Part shown: one piece after another, positions 1 through 7,563 of the stretch
Position numbering within the stretch: position 1 is the stretch's first letter
Layout of the letters: the number at the start of each line of letters is the position of its first letter
Assembly: GCA_039028935.1 (NCBI GenBank)
Contig: JBCCHD010000015.1
Location: 1 to 64,000 of the forward strand
Direction: 5' to 3'
DNA from: Pseudomonadota bacterium
GTDB lineage: Bacteria > Pseudomonadota > Gammaproteobacteria > Steroidobacterales > SZUA-146
DNA: 64,000 nt
Made by a program: the position numbers and the translations under genes
Notes under the pieces: model-generated
The model's input: the letters and a program-made list of their open reading frames with translations, nothing else
What the model was told of the DNA's origin: nothing
Database searches by the model: none

Positions 1-161
1 CGCTGGCCGCCTTGATCGGCGTGATGTTCATGGTGGTGATCGGTACCTTTGCGTGGCGCAGCCTGATGATCCTGCGCCGCATTCCGGCATCGGATACGTT
101 CGTGATGATCCTTGTGACCATTGTGACTGTGGCGACAGACCTTGCCCTTAATGAGGCATAA
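1..161 (+). CDS. SulP-type anion transporter, C-terminal fragment (partial, apparently truncated)
   Basis: The reading frame is open from base 3 to a TAA at 159-161 and gives about 52 residues. It reads as two hydrophobic segments around RRIPASD, followed by [14 protein letters not shown] and stop. The pattern [14 protein letters not shown]-x-SD and TVxTDLA resembles the last part of the SulP permease membrane domain. In family members this is followed by a further hydrophobic helix and usually a cytoplasmic STAS domain. Here the protein stops at the TDLA motif, and the DNA beyond is the phhA upstream region, with no continuation in another frame. The gene start lies outside the window. Family assignment rests on this short tail only. 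Confidence 0.6.
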   Translation, partial: LAALIGVMFMVVIGTFAWRSLMILRRIPASDTFVMILVTIVTVATDLALNEA

Positions 162-231
162 CGCAAACATTTTCCGCCCGAAATGCGCTATTATCTTTCT
201 CACTAACTTCTGATTCAGAAAGGACGACCCT

Positions 232-1023
232 GTGGCTACCTCTTCGAACTACGTTGCCAAAATTCCCAATCGGGACGGCCGTATCCATTACACGGATGAA
301 GAACACGCCACGTGGTCCACCTTGTATGCTCGCCAGGAAAAGGCCATCGCGAACGTGGCGTGTCGCGAGTACCTCGAGGCGCTCGATCGCTTGGATCTGC
401 CAAAAGACCGCATTCCCCAGTGTGTTGAACTCTCTGAACGCCTCTCCGATCTCAGTGGCTGGGGCGTCACGCCGGTACCGGCACTCATCAGCTTCGAGAA
501 ATTTTTCAATCTCCTGGCTAACCGACAATTCCCCGCAGCCTCGTTTATTCGTCGCCCTGAAGATCTCGACTACCTTGAAGAGCCCGATATCTTTCACGAG
601 GTATTTGGGCATGTACCGCTGCTTACCGATCCGCGTTTTGCCGCCTTCTCTCAGGCCTACGGGCAGGCAGGGTTGAACGCCGATAAAAAAGATCATGCAA
701 TGTTGGCGCGACTCTACTGGTTTACGGTCGAATTCGGACTGATTCGTCGCAACAATGAGCTCAAGGTATATGGCGCAGGCATCGTGTCATCGCCCGGCGA
801 GTGCGAGTATGCACTCAATGACAAGCGACCTTTGCGCAAACCATTCGATCCTCTGGACATGTTGCGCACGCCTTATCGAATCGACATTTTTCAAACAACG
901 TACTTTGTGATCGATACGTTTGATCAGCTGTTTGACCTATCGCAGCGTGATTTGGGCGCGTTAATTCGTGAAGCGAAATCGCTTGGCATGCACGAACCCA
1001 ACTACCCTGCCAAAGCATCCTGA
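232..1023 (+). CDS. phhA: Phenylalanine-4-hydroxylase
   Basis: A 263-residue protein, the usual size of the bacterial monomeric enzyme, which hydroxylates phenylalanine to tyrosine using tetrahydrobiopterin, O2 and non-heme iron. The iron-binding facial triad is visible as His122 and His127 in FHEVFGH and Glu167 in YWFTVEFG. The C-terminal half carries the typical GAGIVSSPGE and RTPYRIDIFQ segments. The start is GTG, preceded by AGGACG as ribosome binding site. A TATTAT box at 189-194 could be the -10 element, but no good -35 is visible. The pterin recycling gene phhB follows after 49 bases, so the two probably form one transcript. Confidence 0.96.
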   Translation: MATSSNYVAKIPNRDGRIHYTDEEHATWSTLYARQEKAIANVACREYLEALDRLDLPKDRIPQCVELSERLSDLSGWGVTPVPALISFEKFFNLLANRQFPAASFIRRPEDLDYLEEPDIFHEVFGHVPLLTDPRFAAFSQAYGQAGLNADKKDHAMLARLYWFTVEFGLIRRNNELKVYGAGIVSSPGECEYALNDKRPLRKPFDPLDMLRTPYRIDIFQTTYFVIDTFDQLFDLSQRDLGALIREAKSLGMHEPNYPAKAS

Positions 1024-1072
1024 ATACACTTGCCTGTTAACGAAACGGCGCCCATTGCGCTGAGGATCTGTT

Positions 1073-1405
1073 ATGAGTGAACTTGCCGATAAACACTGCG
1101 TGCCCTGCGAGGGCGGCGTGCCAACGCTCGAGCCGGATGTTGCCAAAGCCCTACTCGGCAAGCTGGCAGAGGGTTGGTCGATTAGCGACGACGGCAAGGA
1201 GATCGTCAAAGATTTTCAGTTTAAGGGCTATTACAAAACCATTGCGTTTGTAAATGCATTGGCGTGGATTGCCAACAGTGAAGGCCACCACCCAGACCTG
1301 GAAGTCGCCTACAATCACTGCCTCGTGCGTTACACAACGCATGCGGTCGATGGCCTGACCGAAAACGATTTTATCTGCGCTGCCAAGATTGACGCGCTCA
1401 TTTAA
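1073..1405 (+). CDS. phhB: Pterin-4-alpha-carbinolamine dehydratase
   Basis: A 110-residue protein matching the PCD/DCoH family. It dehydrates the 4a-hydroxy-tetrahydropterin produced by PhhA so that the cofactor can be recycled. The signature EGHHPD lies at residues 70-75, followed by the conserved His at 90 in RYTTHAVDGLTENDF. The family's active-site histidines are therefore all present. It lies directly downstream of phhA on the same strand, the standard arrangement, and the pair links phenylalanine to tyrosine synthesis or breakdown. No terminator is visible in the 97 bases separating it from the convergent ubiH-type gene. Confidence 0.95.
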   Translation: MSELADKHCVPCEGGVPTLEPDVAKALLGKLAEGWSISDDGKEIVKDFQFKGYYKTIAFVNALAWIANSEGHHPDLEVAYNHCLVRYTTHAVDGLTENDFICAAKIDALI

Positions 1406-1502
1406 TTGACGCGCAGATCGTTGCCCGGCACGGCTCTCTTGCACGGCGCGCGGACCATTGGGCATTGATTCTCGGCGCAACCCCGCGCGGCGCATGGCGG
1501 CA

Positions 1503-2690
1503 TTAGCGCGTACCGAGCGCCTCGCGAGCGAGAAGACTTTTAACGCCCGGCCAGTTATTGAGCAGCCCCATTCCCAACGAGCGGCCCTGACGCAGCACTG
1601 GCTGCGACTGGGTAAACATATGGTGCAGCGCATCGATCGTCATCTGCATCTTGCGGTTTTCGTATTTACGCGCGCGCTCATACTGGCGTAGCGCCAGCTG
1701 ATCACCCACCCCATCGCCGCGTTCGCGCCCCGCATCCAGTGCGCCGGCAAGTTCGGCCACGTCGCCAAAGCCAAGATTGACGCCCTGACCAGCCAGAGGA
1801 TGCACAACGTGGGCCGCATCGCCAATCAGCGCCACACGCGGCCCGACGTAGCGTTCCGCTCGCAACAGGCCCAAGGGAAAGGTGGCGCGTTGACTGGTCA
1901 GCGTCAGGCCACCCAACACGCCATCACACGCGTCGGTCACTGCCGCGCAAAATGCATCGTCATCCAGCGCCTTCACCGAATCCGCCGCCTCATTGTCGAG
2001 CGACCATACGACCGACACGTCACCGGATGCCAACGGCAGAAGCGCAATCGGACCGGTCGATAGAAAACGCTGCCACGCAGTCCGCTCATGCCCGTGTTCA
2101 GGTCGTAAAGTACACACAATGCCCTGCTGAGCGTAACTCTTTTGCACCACCTTAATGGCCTGCAGAGCGCGCACCTGGGAGCGCATGCCGTCCGCACCGA
2201 CCAGCAGGCGTGCGGTGTGTTGCGCGTGGCCCGTGTCGAACACCCGCACGCCATCGCGCTCGTGCACAACCTCCTCGAGCATTGAGTTGAAAACAAGTTC
2301 GATGCGCTCGTGTGCGCTGGCCTGCTGATACAAAGACCATTGCAGCGCGTCGTTATGCACGATGTGGCCAAGCGGCGTTACACCACAATCGGCACCACTG
2401 AATTCAAGGGCACGATCACCAAACGGGGTAACGGCCTCATCCCACACGCGCATGCGCTCAAACGGCGAACAGAATGGCGGCGCAATCGACTGCCAGGCAC
2501 CCAAGGCGTCGAGCAAGGCTTGACTGCGCGGATTGATCGCGGACACGCGCAACCCCTCGAGACTGGGGGCCTCATAGGGCGGCGCCGCTTCGAGTACGCG
2601 CACCGACATGTGTTTTGTTGCCAGCTCACAAGCGAGCGACAAACCCACCAACCCACCGCCGCTGATCAGTACATCGCAATCCGGTTTCAC
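1503..2690 (-). CDS. ubiH: UbiH/UbiI-family FAD-dependent ubiquinone biosynthesis hydroxylase
   Basis: A 395-residue aromatic-ring monooxygenase of the UbiH/UbiF/VisC family. The FAD-binding GGGLVG lies at residues 11-16, the DG motif at LLVGADGMRSQ (167-168), and the second FAD motif at ALIGDAAHVVHPLAGQG (GD at 290-291). In ubiquinone synthesis this family hydroxylates the benzenoid ring. Its position downstream of ygfB and pepP is the conserved ygfB-pepP-ubiH order, which is why I prefer UbiH over UbiI. The usual second paralogue next to it is absent. UbiF function is probably covered by coq7 at 10.5 kb. The exact ring position hydroxylated cannot be told from sequence. Confidence 0.85.
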   Translation of the reverse strand: MKPDCDVLISGGGLVGLSLACELATKHMSVRVLEAAPPYEAPSLEGLRVSAINPRSQALLDALGAWQSIAPPFCSPFERMRVWDEAVTPFGDRALEFSGADCGVTPLGHIVHNDALQWSLYQQASAHERIELVFNSMLEEVVHERDGVRVFDTGHAQHTARLLVGADGMRSQVRALQAIKVVQKSYAQQGIVCTLRPEHGHERTAWQRFLSTGPIALLPLASGDVSVVWSLDNEAADSVKALDDDAFCAAVTDACDGVLGGLTLTSQRATFPLGLLRAERYVGPRVALIGDAAHVVHPLAGQGVNLGFGDVAELAGALDAGRERGDGVGDQLALRQYERARKYENRKMQMTIDALHHMFTQSQPVLRQGRSLGMGLLNNWPGVKSLLAREALGTR

Positions 2691-2717
2691 GCGCGCTCAT
2701 CCACTACACAAGTACCG

Positions 2718-4046
2718 TTAGGCCGAGCGCCGATTCTCAGCCCGATGCATAAAGGACTCAACATCATCGGCCTGTTTGACCAAATGCTTACTGAGCACAT
2801 CGGGACCGCGCCGTGTAACCGCGACATCGTCTTCAATTCGAATGCCGATACCTCGAAAGGCTTTGGGTACGTCGGCCTGTTGCGGTACGTATACGCCCGG
2901 CTCAATGGTCAGCACCATGCCCGGCTCTAACAGTCGCCAACGATCGTGCACGTGATAGTCCCCCACATCGTGCACATCGATTCCCAACCAATGACCCGTG
3001 CGGTGCATAAAAAACGTTCGGTACGTTTCCTTTTGAAGCACCTTGGACAGCGGCCCGTCGAGCAGTCCCTCACGAATAAGCCCTTTGGCGATCACCCGCA
3101 CAGCGGCATCGTGTGCGTCGTTCCAATGATTGTCGACCACCACACGGTCAATGGCGGCCAGATTGGCTTCATAAACAATGTCATAAAGCGCTCGCTGAGC
3201 ATCAGAAAAACGCCCGTTCACCGGAAAAGTACGAGTGAGGTCTGACGCGTAATAGTCGATTTCGCATCCCGCGTCGACCAGCACCAAATCGCCATCCCGC
3301 AAGGGCTGATCATTCTCGATATAGTGAAGGACACACGCATTGGCCCCGCCACCCACGATTGCAGGATAGGACGCCACGCCCTTGTGGCGGCGAAATTCAT
3401 GCAGATACTCGGCTTCGAGTTCGTATTCAAACATCCCGGGTCGAACGGCTCGCATAGCGCGCTGATGGGCAATGGTTGCCACCTTCGCCGCATGCCGCAT
3501 AGCGACGATTTCGCCGCGACTTTTGTACAACCGCATGTCATGCAATATGTGTTCGAGCGCCACAATTTCCTGAGGCGGACTGCTTGCCCCAGACTGCCCG
3601 CCGCGACGCAGACCGTTGAGCCAGCCGATAAGCTGCTGGTCGAAACTTGGGTTACGGCCCATGGTGTAGTACACGCTACGGTTCTCCATGAGGCCAGGCA
3701 ATATATCGTCGAGGTCGGAAATGGGGAACGCGTCATCCGCACCAAACGCGTCGATGGCTCCTTGAGGCCCGGCGCGCGCGCCATCCCATGCCTCCTTGTC
3801 CGGGTCGCGCTCACGACAGAACAGCACAAACTCGGCCTGTTCGCGGCCGGGCATCAACACCGCCACCGATTCTGGCTCTTCAAACCCGGTCAAATACCAG
3901 AAGTCACTGTCCTGTCGATAAGGATGATGCACATCGCGACTGCGAATCAGTTCAGGTGCAGACGGCAAAATAGCAATCGTGCCGTCTCCCATCGTGCGTG
4001 CGAGTTGACGTCGACGTTTGGCGAATTCCTCAGGTTTAATGGCCAC
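2718..4046 (-). CDS. pepP: Xaa-Pro aminopeptidase
   Basis: A 442-residue M24 metallopeptidase with an N-terminal aminopeptidase-P domain and a C-terminal pita-bread catalytic domain. It removes an N-terminal residue that precedes proline. The five dinuclear metal ligands are all in place: Asp258 (LVLVDAG), Asp269 (YYASDLTR), His352 (RTGHWLG), Glu382 (LTIEPGVY) and Glu405 (GIRIEDDV). It is 14 bases downstream of ygfB and 27 bases upstream of ubiH, so the three genes very likely form one operon, as in other gammaproteobacteria. Confidence 0.95.
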   Translation of the reverse strand: MAIKPEEFAKRRRQLARTMGDGTIAILPSAPELIRSRDVHHPYRQDSDFWYLTGFEEPESVAVLMPGREQAEFVLFCRERDPDKEAWDGARAGPQGAIDAFGADDAFPISDLDDILPGLMENRSVYYTMGRNPSFDQQLIGWLNGLRRGGQSGASSPPQEIVALEHILHDMRLYKSRGEIVAMRHAAKVATIAHQRAMRAVRPGMFEYELEAEYLHEFRRHKGVASYPAIVGGGANACVLHYIENDQPLRDGDLVLVDAGCEIDYYASDLTRTFPVNGRFSDAQRALYDIVYEANLAAIDRVVVDNHWNDAHDAAVRVIAKGLIREGLLDGPLSKVLQKETYRTFFMHRTGHWLGIDVHDVGDYHVHDRWRLLEPGMVLTIEPGVYVPQQADVPKAFRGIGIRIEDDVAVTRRGPDVLSKHLVKQADDVESFMHRAENRRSA

Positions 4047-4060
4047 GCGGTGACTGCCTG

Positions 4061-4597
4061 TTAATGCGAAGACGGCGCAGAGCCGCCAAGCTCGACAAGT
4101 TCTTCATAGATCAGTTGCACCCCAACTCTTACGTATTCGCTAAGTTCGAAAAAATCGTGTTCGCTGCTCTCGCTGTCGTCCTCTACCGTTGCCTTGGTGA
4201 GCTCGACCAGATCCTTGAGAATCTCTTCACAGTCGCCAGGGAGTCCCTCAAACTGCTTAAGTCCGCCCTGCGCCAGTCCGTACAAATAGCCTTGGCACCA
4301 ACTGGCGAGCGCCGCGACACGCGCACTTAACGGTGTGTCATCATCGGGCAACAACAATTCGAAACTGAGGTCATCACTGTCCAGCGTGGCGGTCAGTTTG
4401 GTCGCCGCCGTGCGCAACTCACCGTCCGCCGATGAACCAGCCAGATCTGTGTCTTCGGCCAGCGTGCGCAGCCAGTCGTCGATCGCCCCCTGCGAATGGG
4501 TGCAATACAGTCCGATCAGCGTGCCGTGACTCTCTGAAGCCTGCGCGCCTCCGGCTCGATAGCTGGCGAGCATATTGTCAAATTCGGTAAACAACAC
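4061..4597 (-). CDS. ygfB: UPF0149 (YgfB/YecA) family protein
   Basis: A 178-residue acidic protein of the UPF0149 family, recognised by HGTLIGLYC near the N-terminus, LASWCQGYLYGLAQGG in the middle and EYVRVGVQLIYEELVEL near the C-terminus. The start codon is GTG at 4595-4597. It is the first gene of the ygfB-pepP-ubiH cluster and is divergent from the TIGR02449-zapA pair. YgfB has been reported in Pseudomonas as a modulator of gene expression affecting beta-lactam resistance; whether that holds here is unknown. Confidence 0.88.
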   Translation of the reverse strand: MLFTEFDNMLASYRAGGAQASESHGTLIGLYCTHSQGAIDDWLRTLAEDTDLAGSSADGELRTAATKLTATLDSDDLSFELLLPDDDTPLSARVAALASWCQGYLYGLAQGGLKQFEGLPGDCEEILKDLVELTKATVEDDSESSEHDFFELSEYVRVGVQLIYEELVELGGSAPSSH

Positions 4598-4671
4598 GGC
4601 AGATTCTCGCTGTTAGAAACGAACGCCATCGTATCATCGACGCACCCGAACGGCACGATGGCGATCGGATA

Positions 4672-4700
4672 TTGACCCAAAAATGGACCCGACATATAGT
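4672..4700 (+). promoter_or_regulatory. Near-consensus sigma-70 promoter for TIGR02449-zapA
   Basis: A -35 box TTGACC (4672-4677) and a -10 box TATAGT (4695-4700) are separated by exactly 17 bases, each one mismatch from consensus. Transcription would be expected to begin about 7 bases after the -10, that is at about 4707, which is the A of the ATG chosen for the TIGR02449 gene. The message would therefore have essentially no 5' leader. An in-frame ATG at 4683 lies between the two boxes and could not be on a transcript from this promoter. Confidence 0.7.
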
Positions 4701-4706
4701 GGCGCG

Positions 4707-4940
4707 ATGAGTGACCAAAGCCCAAAACAGCAGTTCGAACTCGAACTCAAAAAACTTGAAAACCGCATCAGCGAGCTGTTGCGCGCCTGCGGTCAACTTA
4801 AGGACGAGAACCGCTCCCTGCGACATCGCCAAGACACACTGATCAACGAACGTGCCGGCCTGCTGCAGAAAAACGAGCAGGTTCGCGCCCGCGTTGAGAG
4901 CATGATCAGCCGCCTAAAAGCAATGGAGACCGGCTCATGA
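4707..4940 (+). CDS. TIGR02449 family coiled-coil protein (ZapB-like)
   Basis: A 77-residue protein that is nearly all one predicted coiled coil: LELKKLENRISELLRACGQL, then KDENRSLRHRQDTLINER, then a tail rich in Lys and Arg. Small coiled-coil genes immediately before zapA are conserved in gammaproteobacteria (TIGR02449) and are thought to act in division, by analogy with ZapB. I chose ATG 4707 because the upstream promoter puts the transcript start there; an alternative ATG at 4683 adds eight residues but lies inside the promoter. No Shine-Dalgarno is seen. The stop overlaps the zapA start (ATGA). Confidence 0.8.
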   Translation: MSDQSPKQQFELELKKLENRISELLRACGQLKDENRSLRHRQDTLINERAGLLQKNEQVRARVESMISRLKAMETGS

Positions 4941-5245
4941 GCATCAGTCCTGTCAGCGTGCGCATTCTTGATAAGGAATACCAGATCGCCTGCCCTGCCG
5001 ACGAACACGCGGACCTCATGCGCTGCGCGGAAATGCTCAATAGCCGCATGCGCGAAATTCGCGACAACGGCAAGGTGATCGGACTTGAGCGCGTCGCGGT
5101 GATGGCGGCGCTCAACATTAGCCACGATCTGCTGCGGGCCAGCACCACGGACGATAAGGTGGATGACGGCATGGGAGACCGCCTCAAATCGCTGCGCCGT
5201 CAGGTCGAGTCGGTTCTGGAGGACAGCCAACAGCTCGAACTGTGA
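4937..5245 (+). CDS. zapA: Cell division protein ZapA
   Basis: A 102-residue ZapA, which bundles FtsZ filaments at the division ring. The N-terminal globular part begins SPVSVRILDKEYQIACP, with the family's short beta-strands, and is followed by a long C-terminal helix (RVAVMAALNISHDLLRAS, then RLKSLRRQVESVLEDSQQLEL) that dimerises as a coiled coil. The start codon overlaps the stop of the preceding TIGR02449 gene by four bases, implying translational coupling. Downstream lie 6S RNA and fau, the usual gammaproteobacterial order. Confidence 0.93.
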   Translation: MSISPVSVRILDKEYQIACPADEHADLMRCAEMLNSRMREIRDNGKVIGLERVAVMAALNISHDLLRASTTDDKVDDGMGDRLKSLRRQVESVLEDSQQLEL

Positions 5246-5257
5246 ACCAGACCGTTT

Positions 5258-5425
5258 GCCCTACCCCACTGGGGGGTCTACACTTCCCATTCGCGTTGCT
5301 GCGGTGTTCGAATACGGCCGGGATCCTCTCGACCCTAAATATCTACCCAGGGGCCATGATCTGTCGACGCTATTGTGCATATCCGCCAGGGCGGAGAGCC
5401 TACGGCATCACGGCTAGCCCCACCT
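5258..5425 (+). ncRNA. ssrS: 6S RNA (approximate ends)
   Basis: The 244-base gap between zapA and fau is where 6S RNA lies in most gammaproteobacteria. 6S RNA binds the sigma-70 holoenzyme and dampens transcription in stationary phase. The 3' part GAGAGCCTACGGCATCACGG (5395-5414) lines up with the conserved end of E. coli 6S RNA (ACAGCCTGCGGCGGCATCTCGG). A closing stem is possible between 5271-5280 and 5415-5424. The long central bulged helix fits qualitatively but was not folded. The ends are estimates good to about 15 bases. A covariance-model search would settle them. Confidence 0.72.
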
Positions 5426-5447
5426 ATTGCTCTGGCTCGAGAGCAAT
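5426..5447 (+). repeat. Perfect 8-bp hairpin between 6S RNA and fau
   Basis: ATTGCTCT (5426-5433), a 6-base loop GGCTCG, and AGAGCAAT (5440-5447) form a perfect stem-loop directly after the inferred 3' end of 6S RNA and 43 bases before the fau start. No T-tract follows, so it is not a classic intrinsic terminator. It could mark 3' processing of 6S RNA or control read-through into fau. Confidence 0.6.
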
Positions 5448-5489
5448 GGCTGAAAACGGCACAGGCGGTAACGCGTCTCTTTTCTTCTT

Positions 5490-6071
5490 GTGAGCGCTCC
5501 ATCGAAGCAGTCTCTTCGCACACAACTGCGACGACGACGACGAGAGTTGGACGCGCGAGCGCAAAAACAGCGAGGCGAATCGTTTAAACAACGCGTCTTG
5601 CGCACCCCCGAATATCAGCGAGCCGGCGCGATCGCCGGCTACATGCCGGTTCACGGCGAACTCGACATTCGACCCCTTCTGCGCAGCGCGATTGAGAACG
5701 GTCGCGCGGTGTACCTTCCGGTAATCGACGGTGCGTCGATGTGGTTCGCGCGCTGGAATGGCCGTACGCCGCCCATCGATCGAACCTCAAACCTCCCTCA
5801 ACCGCTCAAGCGTGATACCCGCCTACTCAACGCAAGGCAGCTCGATTTAGTGTTTGTGCCACTCGTCGGTTTCACCGCTCAAGGCGCGCGCCTGGGCCAG
5901 GGAGGCGGCTATTACGATCGCATGTTTGCCGTGCAAAAAGGCGCGCGCTGGCGCCGACCGACTCTAATCGGCGCCGCTCATGACCTGCAGCAAGTTGCGC
6001 ACATACCGACAGACCCGTGGGACGTGCCTCTGCCATGCATCATTACCAATCAATTCACTTTTCGACAGTAA
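5490..6071 (+). CDS. fau: 5-formyltetrahydrofolate cyclo-ligase
   Basis: A 193-residue enzyme that converts 5-formyl-THF to 5,10-methenyl-THF with ATP, returning folate to the one-carbon pool. The N-terminal basic segment SKQSLRTQLRRRRREL and the ATP/folate site GQGGGYYDR at residues 136-144 are diagnostic. The start is GTG at 5490 with no obvious Shine-Dalgarno, consistent with expression by read-through from ssrS, as known for ygfA in E. coli. The EVE-domain gene follows 12 bases later on the same strand. Confidence 0.92.
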   Translation: MSAPSKQSLRTQLRRRRRELDARAQKQRGESFKQRVLRTPEYQRAGAIAGYMPVHGELDIRPLLRSAIENGRAVYLPVIDGASMWFARWNGRTPPIDRTSNLPQPLKRDTRLLNARQLDLVFVPLVGFTAQGARLGQGGGYYDRMFAVQKGARWRRPTLIGAAHDLQQVAHIPTDPWDVPLPCIITNQFTFRQ

Positions 6072-6083
6072 GAGAGCCGCAAC

Positions 6084-6563
6084 ATGAACTATTGGCTGTT
6101 TAAATCCGAGCCCGACGAATTCAGCATCGACGACCTAAAACAACAACCCAAGAAAACCGAACATTGGGATGGTGTAAGAAATTATCAGGCGCGAAACATG
6201 ATGCGTGATGAGATGAAAAAAGGCGATCGTGGTTTTTTCTATCACTCCAACTGTGACGTGCCAGGCATCGTTGGCACGGTGCGAATCAGTCGCGAAGGCT
6301 ATCCCGATCACACCGCGTTTGACCGAAACGATAAACATTTTGACCCGAAAAGCGATCCTGACAATCCTCGCTGGTTTATGGTCGACGTCACATTTATGCG
6401 CAAATTTCGACAAAAACTCTCGCTAAAAGAGCTGCGTGAATACACAGAAAATGAGCTTAACGAACTGCCTTTACTTCGCCGCGGAAACCGGCTCTCGGTA
6501 ATGCCCGTAAGCAAAGAAAACTGGGACTTCATTCACGCTTTAGCGGGCGTAAAGCCCAAATAG
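6084..6563 (+). CDS. EVE domain-containing protein
   Basis: A 159-residue single-domain protein of the EVE (DUF55, thymocyte nuclear protein 1-like) family, relatives of PUA and YTH domains that bind modified bases in RNA or DNA. Diagnostic pieces are NYWLFKSEPDEFSIDDL at the N-terminus, WDGVRNYQARNMMRDEM, GDRGFFYHSNCDVPGIVG and WFMVDV. These form the aromatic pocket and the beta-barrel core. It is 12 bases downstream of fau, so probably co-transcribed. The cellular substrate of bacterial EVE proteins is not established. Confidence 0.93.
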   Translation: MNYWLFKSEPDEFSIDDLKQQPKKTEHWDGVRNYQARNMMRDEMKKGDRGFFYHSNCDVPGIVGTVRISREGYPDHTAFDRNDKHFDPKSDPDNPRWFMVDVTFMRKFRQKLSLKELREYTENELNELPLLRRGNRLSVMPVSKENWDFIHALAGVKPK

Positions 6564-6781
6564 ACCTATATTTAAGGCATTTTCGCGAATAGCGCAGAGC
6601 GCCGTAAACAAAACGCGTTCGCAATGAACACAAAAACAACGCGATATCAGCGTGTGCTGTGCGCGCATTGGCTCGATTCGTAAGGGCCGTAGAGCTGCTT
6701 GCAACAATTCGTAAGTTGCTGGAATTTTTGACCTTAGTGTATATACTCGTCGGTGGACAACCCGACATGGAGACCATTAAC

Positions 6782-7327
6782 ATGGCTACTAAAAAGAAGA
6801 CCACTCGTCGCAAAAAGGCGACAACGCGAAAGCGTAAAACAGCAGTGCGCAAGAAAAAGACCACTGCACGCAAGAAGAAGAAGGTAACGCGTAAGAAGAA
6901 AACGACGCGTAAAAAGAAAAAGAAAGTCGCGAAAAAGAAAAAGAAGGTAACGCGTAAGAAGAAGACTACGCGCAAGAAGAAAAAGAAAGTCGCGAAAAAG
7001 AAAAAGAAGGTGACGCGTAAGAAGAAAACCACGCGTAAGAAGAAAAAGAAAGTCGCGAAAAAGAAAAAGAAGGTAACGCGTAAGAAGAAGACTACGCGTA
7101 AGAAGAAAAAGAAAGTCGCAAAAAAGAAAAAGAAGGTAACGCGTAAGAAGAAGACTACGCGTAAGAAGAAAAAGAAAGTTGCGAAGAAGAAAAAGAAGGT
7201 AGCGCGTAAGAAGAAGACTACGCGTAAGAAGAAAAAGACCACTCGCAAGAAAGCGACGCGCAAGAAAGCGACGCGCAAGAAGCGAGCAACGAAGAAAAAG
7301 CGCAAAGTGAGACGTAAGAAGAAGTAA
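6782..7327 (+). CDS. Lysine-rich histone H1/AlgP-like repeat protein
   Basis: A 181-residue, extremely basic protein. After the initiator Met it uses only five amino acids: Lys, Arg, Thr, Ala and Val. It contains no acidic, aromatic or Pro residue. The core is five tandem copies of a 21-residue unit (VTRKKKTTR, then KKKKKVAKKKKK), each with 13 Lys and 2 Arg, then shorter KKTTRKK and KKATRKK blocks. Such proteins bind DNA non-specifically, like AlgP of Pseudomonas and chlamydial Hc2, but this one lacks AlgP's Ala/Pro-rich units. ATG 6782 is chosen over an upstream in-frame start at 6659 because composition changes abruptly there. A TATACT box lies at 6742-6747. A strong terminator follows at 7404. 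Confidence 0.85.
   Translation: MATKKKTTRRKKATTRKRKTAVRKKKTTARKKKKVTRKKKTTRKKKKKVAKKKKKVTRKKKTTRKKKKKVAKKKKKVTRKKKTTRKKKKKVAKKKKKVTRKKKTTRKKKKKVAKKKKKVTRKKKTTRKKKKKVAKKKKKVARKKKTTRKKKKTTRKKATRKKATRKKRATKKKRKVRRKKK
6884..7237 (+). repeat. 63-bp tandem repeat array (five full copies plus a partial)
   Basis: Full units begin at 6884, 6947, 7010, 7073 and 7136, with a degenerate partial copy at 7199. Each starts GTAACGCGTAAGAAGAA or a close variant. Copies differ mainly at third-codon positions (AAA/AAG, GTC/GTT, GCG/GCA), so the array is conserved at the DNA level and could expand or contract by slippage or recombination without shifting the frame. Confidence 0.9.
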
Positions 7328-7403
7328 GCGTCTGCGCATAGCTCCTTCGGGAGCCACGGCCAACGGTTCAGCGGTGGAGCGCCACTGAACTTAGGCCAGA
7401 AAA

Positions 7404-7432
7404 CAGGCCCGCGCTCCGGGCCTGTTTTTTTT
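7404..7432 (+). terminator. Intrinsic terminator after the Lys-rich gene
   Basis: CAGGCCCG (7404-7411), a 5-base loop, CGGGCCTG (7417-7424), then eight T residues (7425-7432). It is a textbook rho-independent terminator, 77 bases after the stop codon. Confidence 0.93.
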
Positions 7433-7506
7433 GGCCTATCGGAAAGGCCAGAACCGGGCGGTCAGCGCCGCCAAGTGAGTAATCGAGCAGCCTGCCGCTA
7501 ACGACC

Positions 7507-7534
7507 TTGCGCTAAACGCCGAGGCGGGTAGACT
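7507..7534 (+). promoter_or_regulatory. Candidate sigma-70 promoter for rpiA
   Basis: TTGCGC (7507-7512), a 16-base spacer and TAGACT (7529-7534). The expected start at about 7541 leaves a short leader that contains the GGGAG ribosome binding site before the rpiA ATG. Confidence 0.5.
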
Positions 7535-7563
7535 TTGGCCAGTATCGAGCGGGAGACAAACCA

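Noticed and set aside
6734-7363. Long minus-strand frames rich in Leu and Phe opposite the Lys-rich gene
   Set aside because: They are the complement of AAG/AAA-rich codons (CTT/TTT) and have no start signals or family character.
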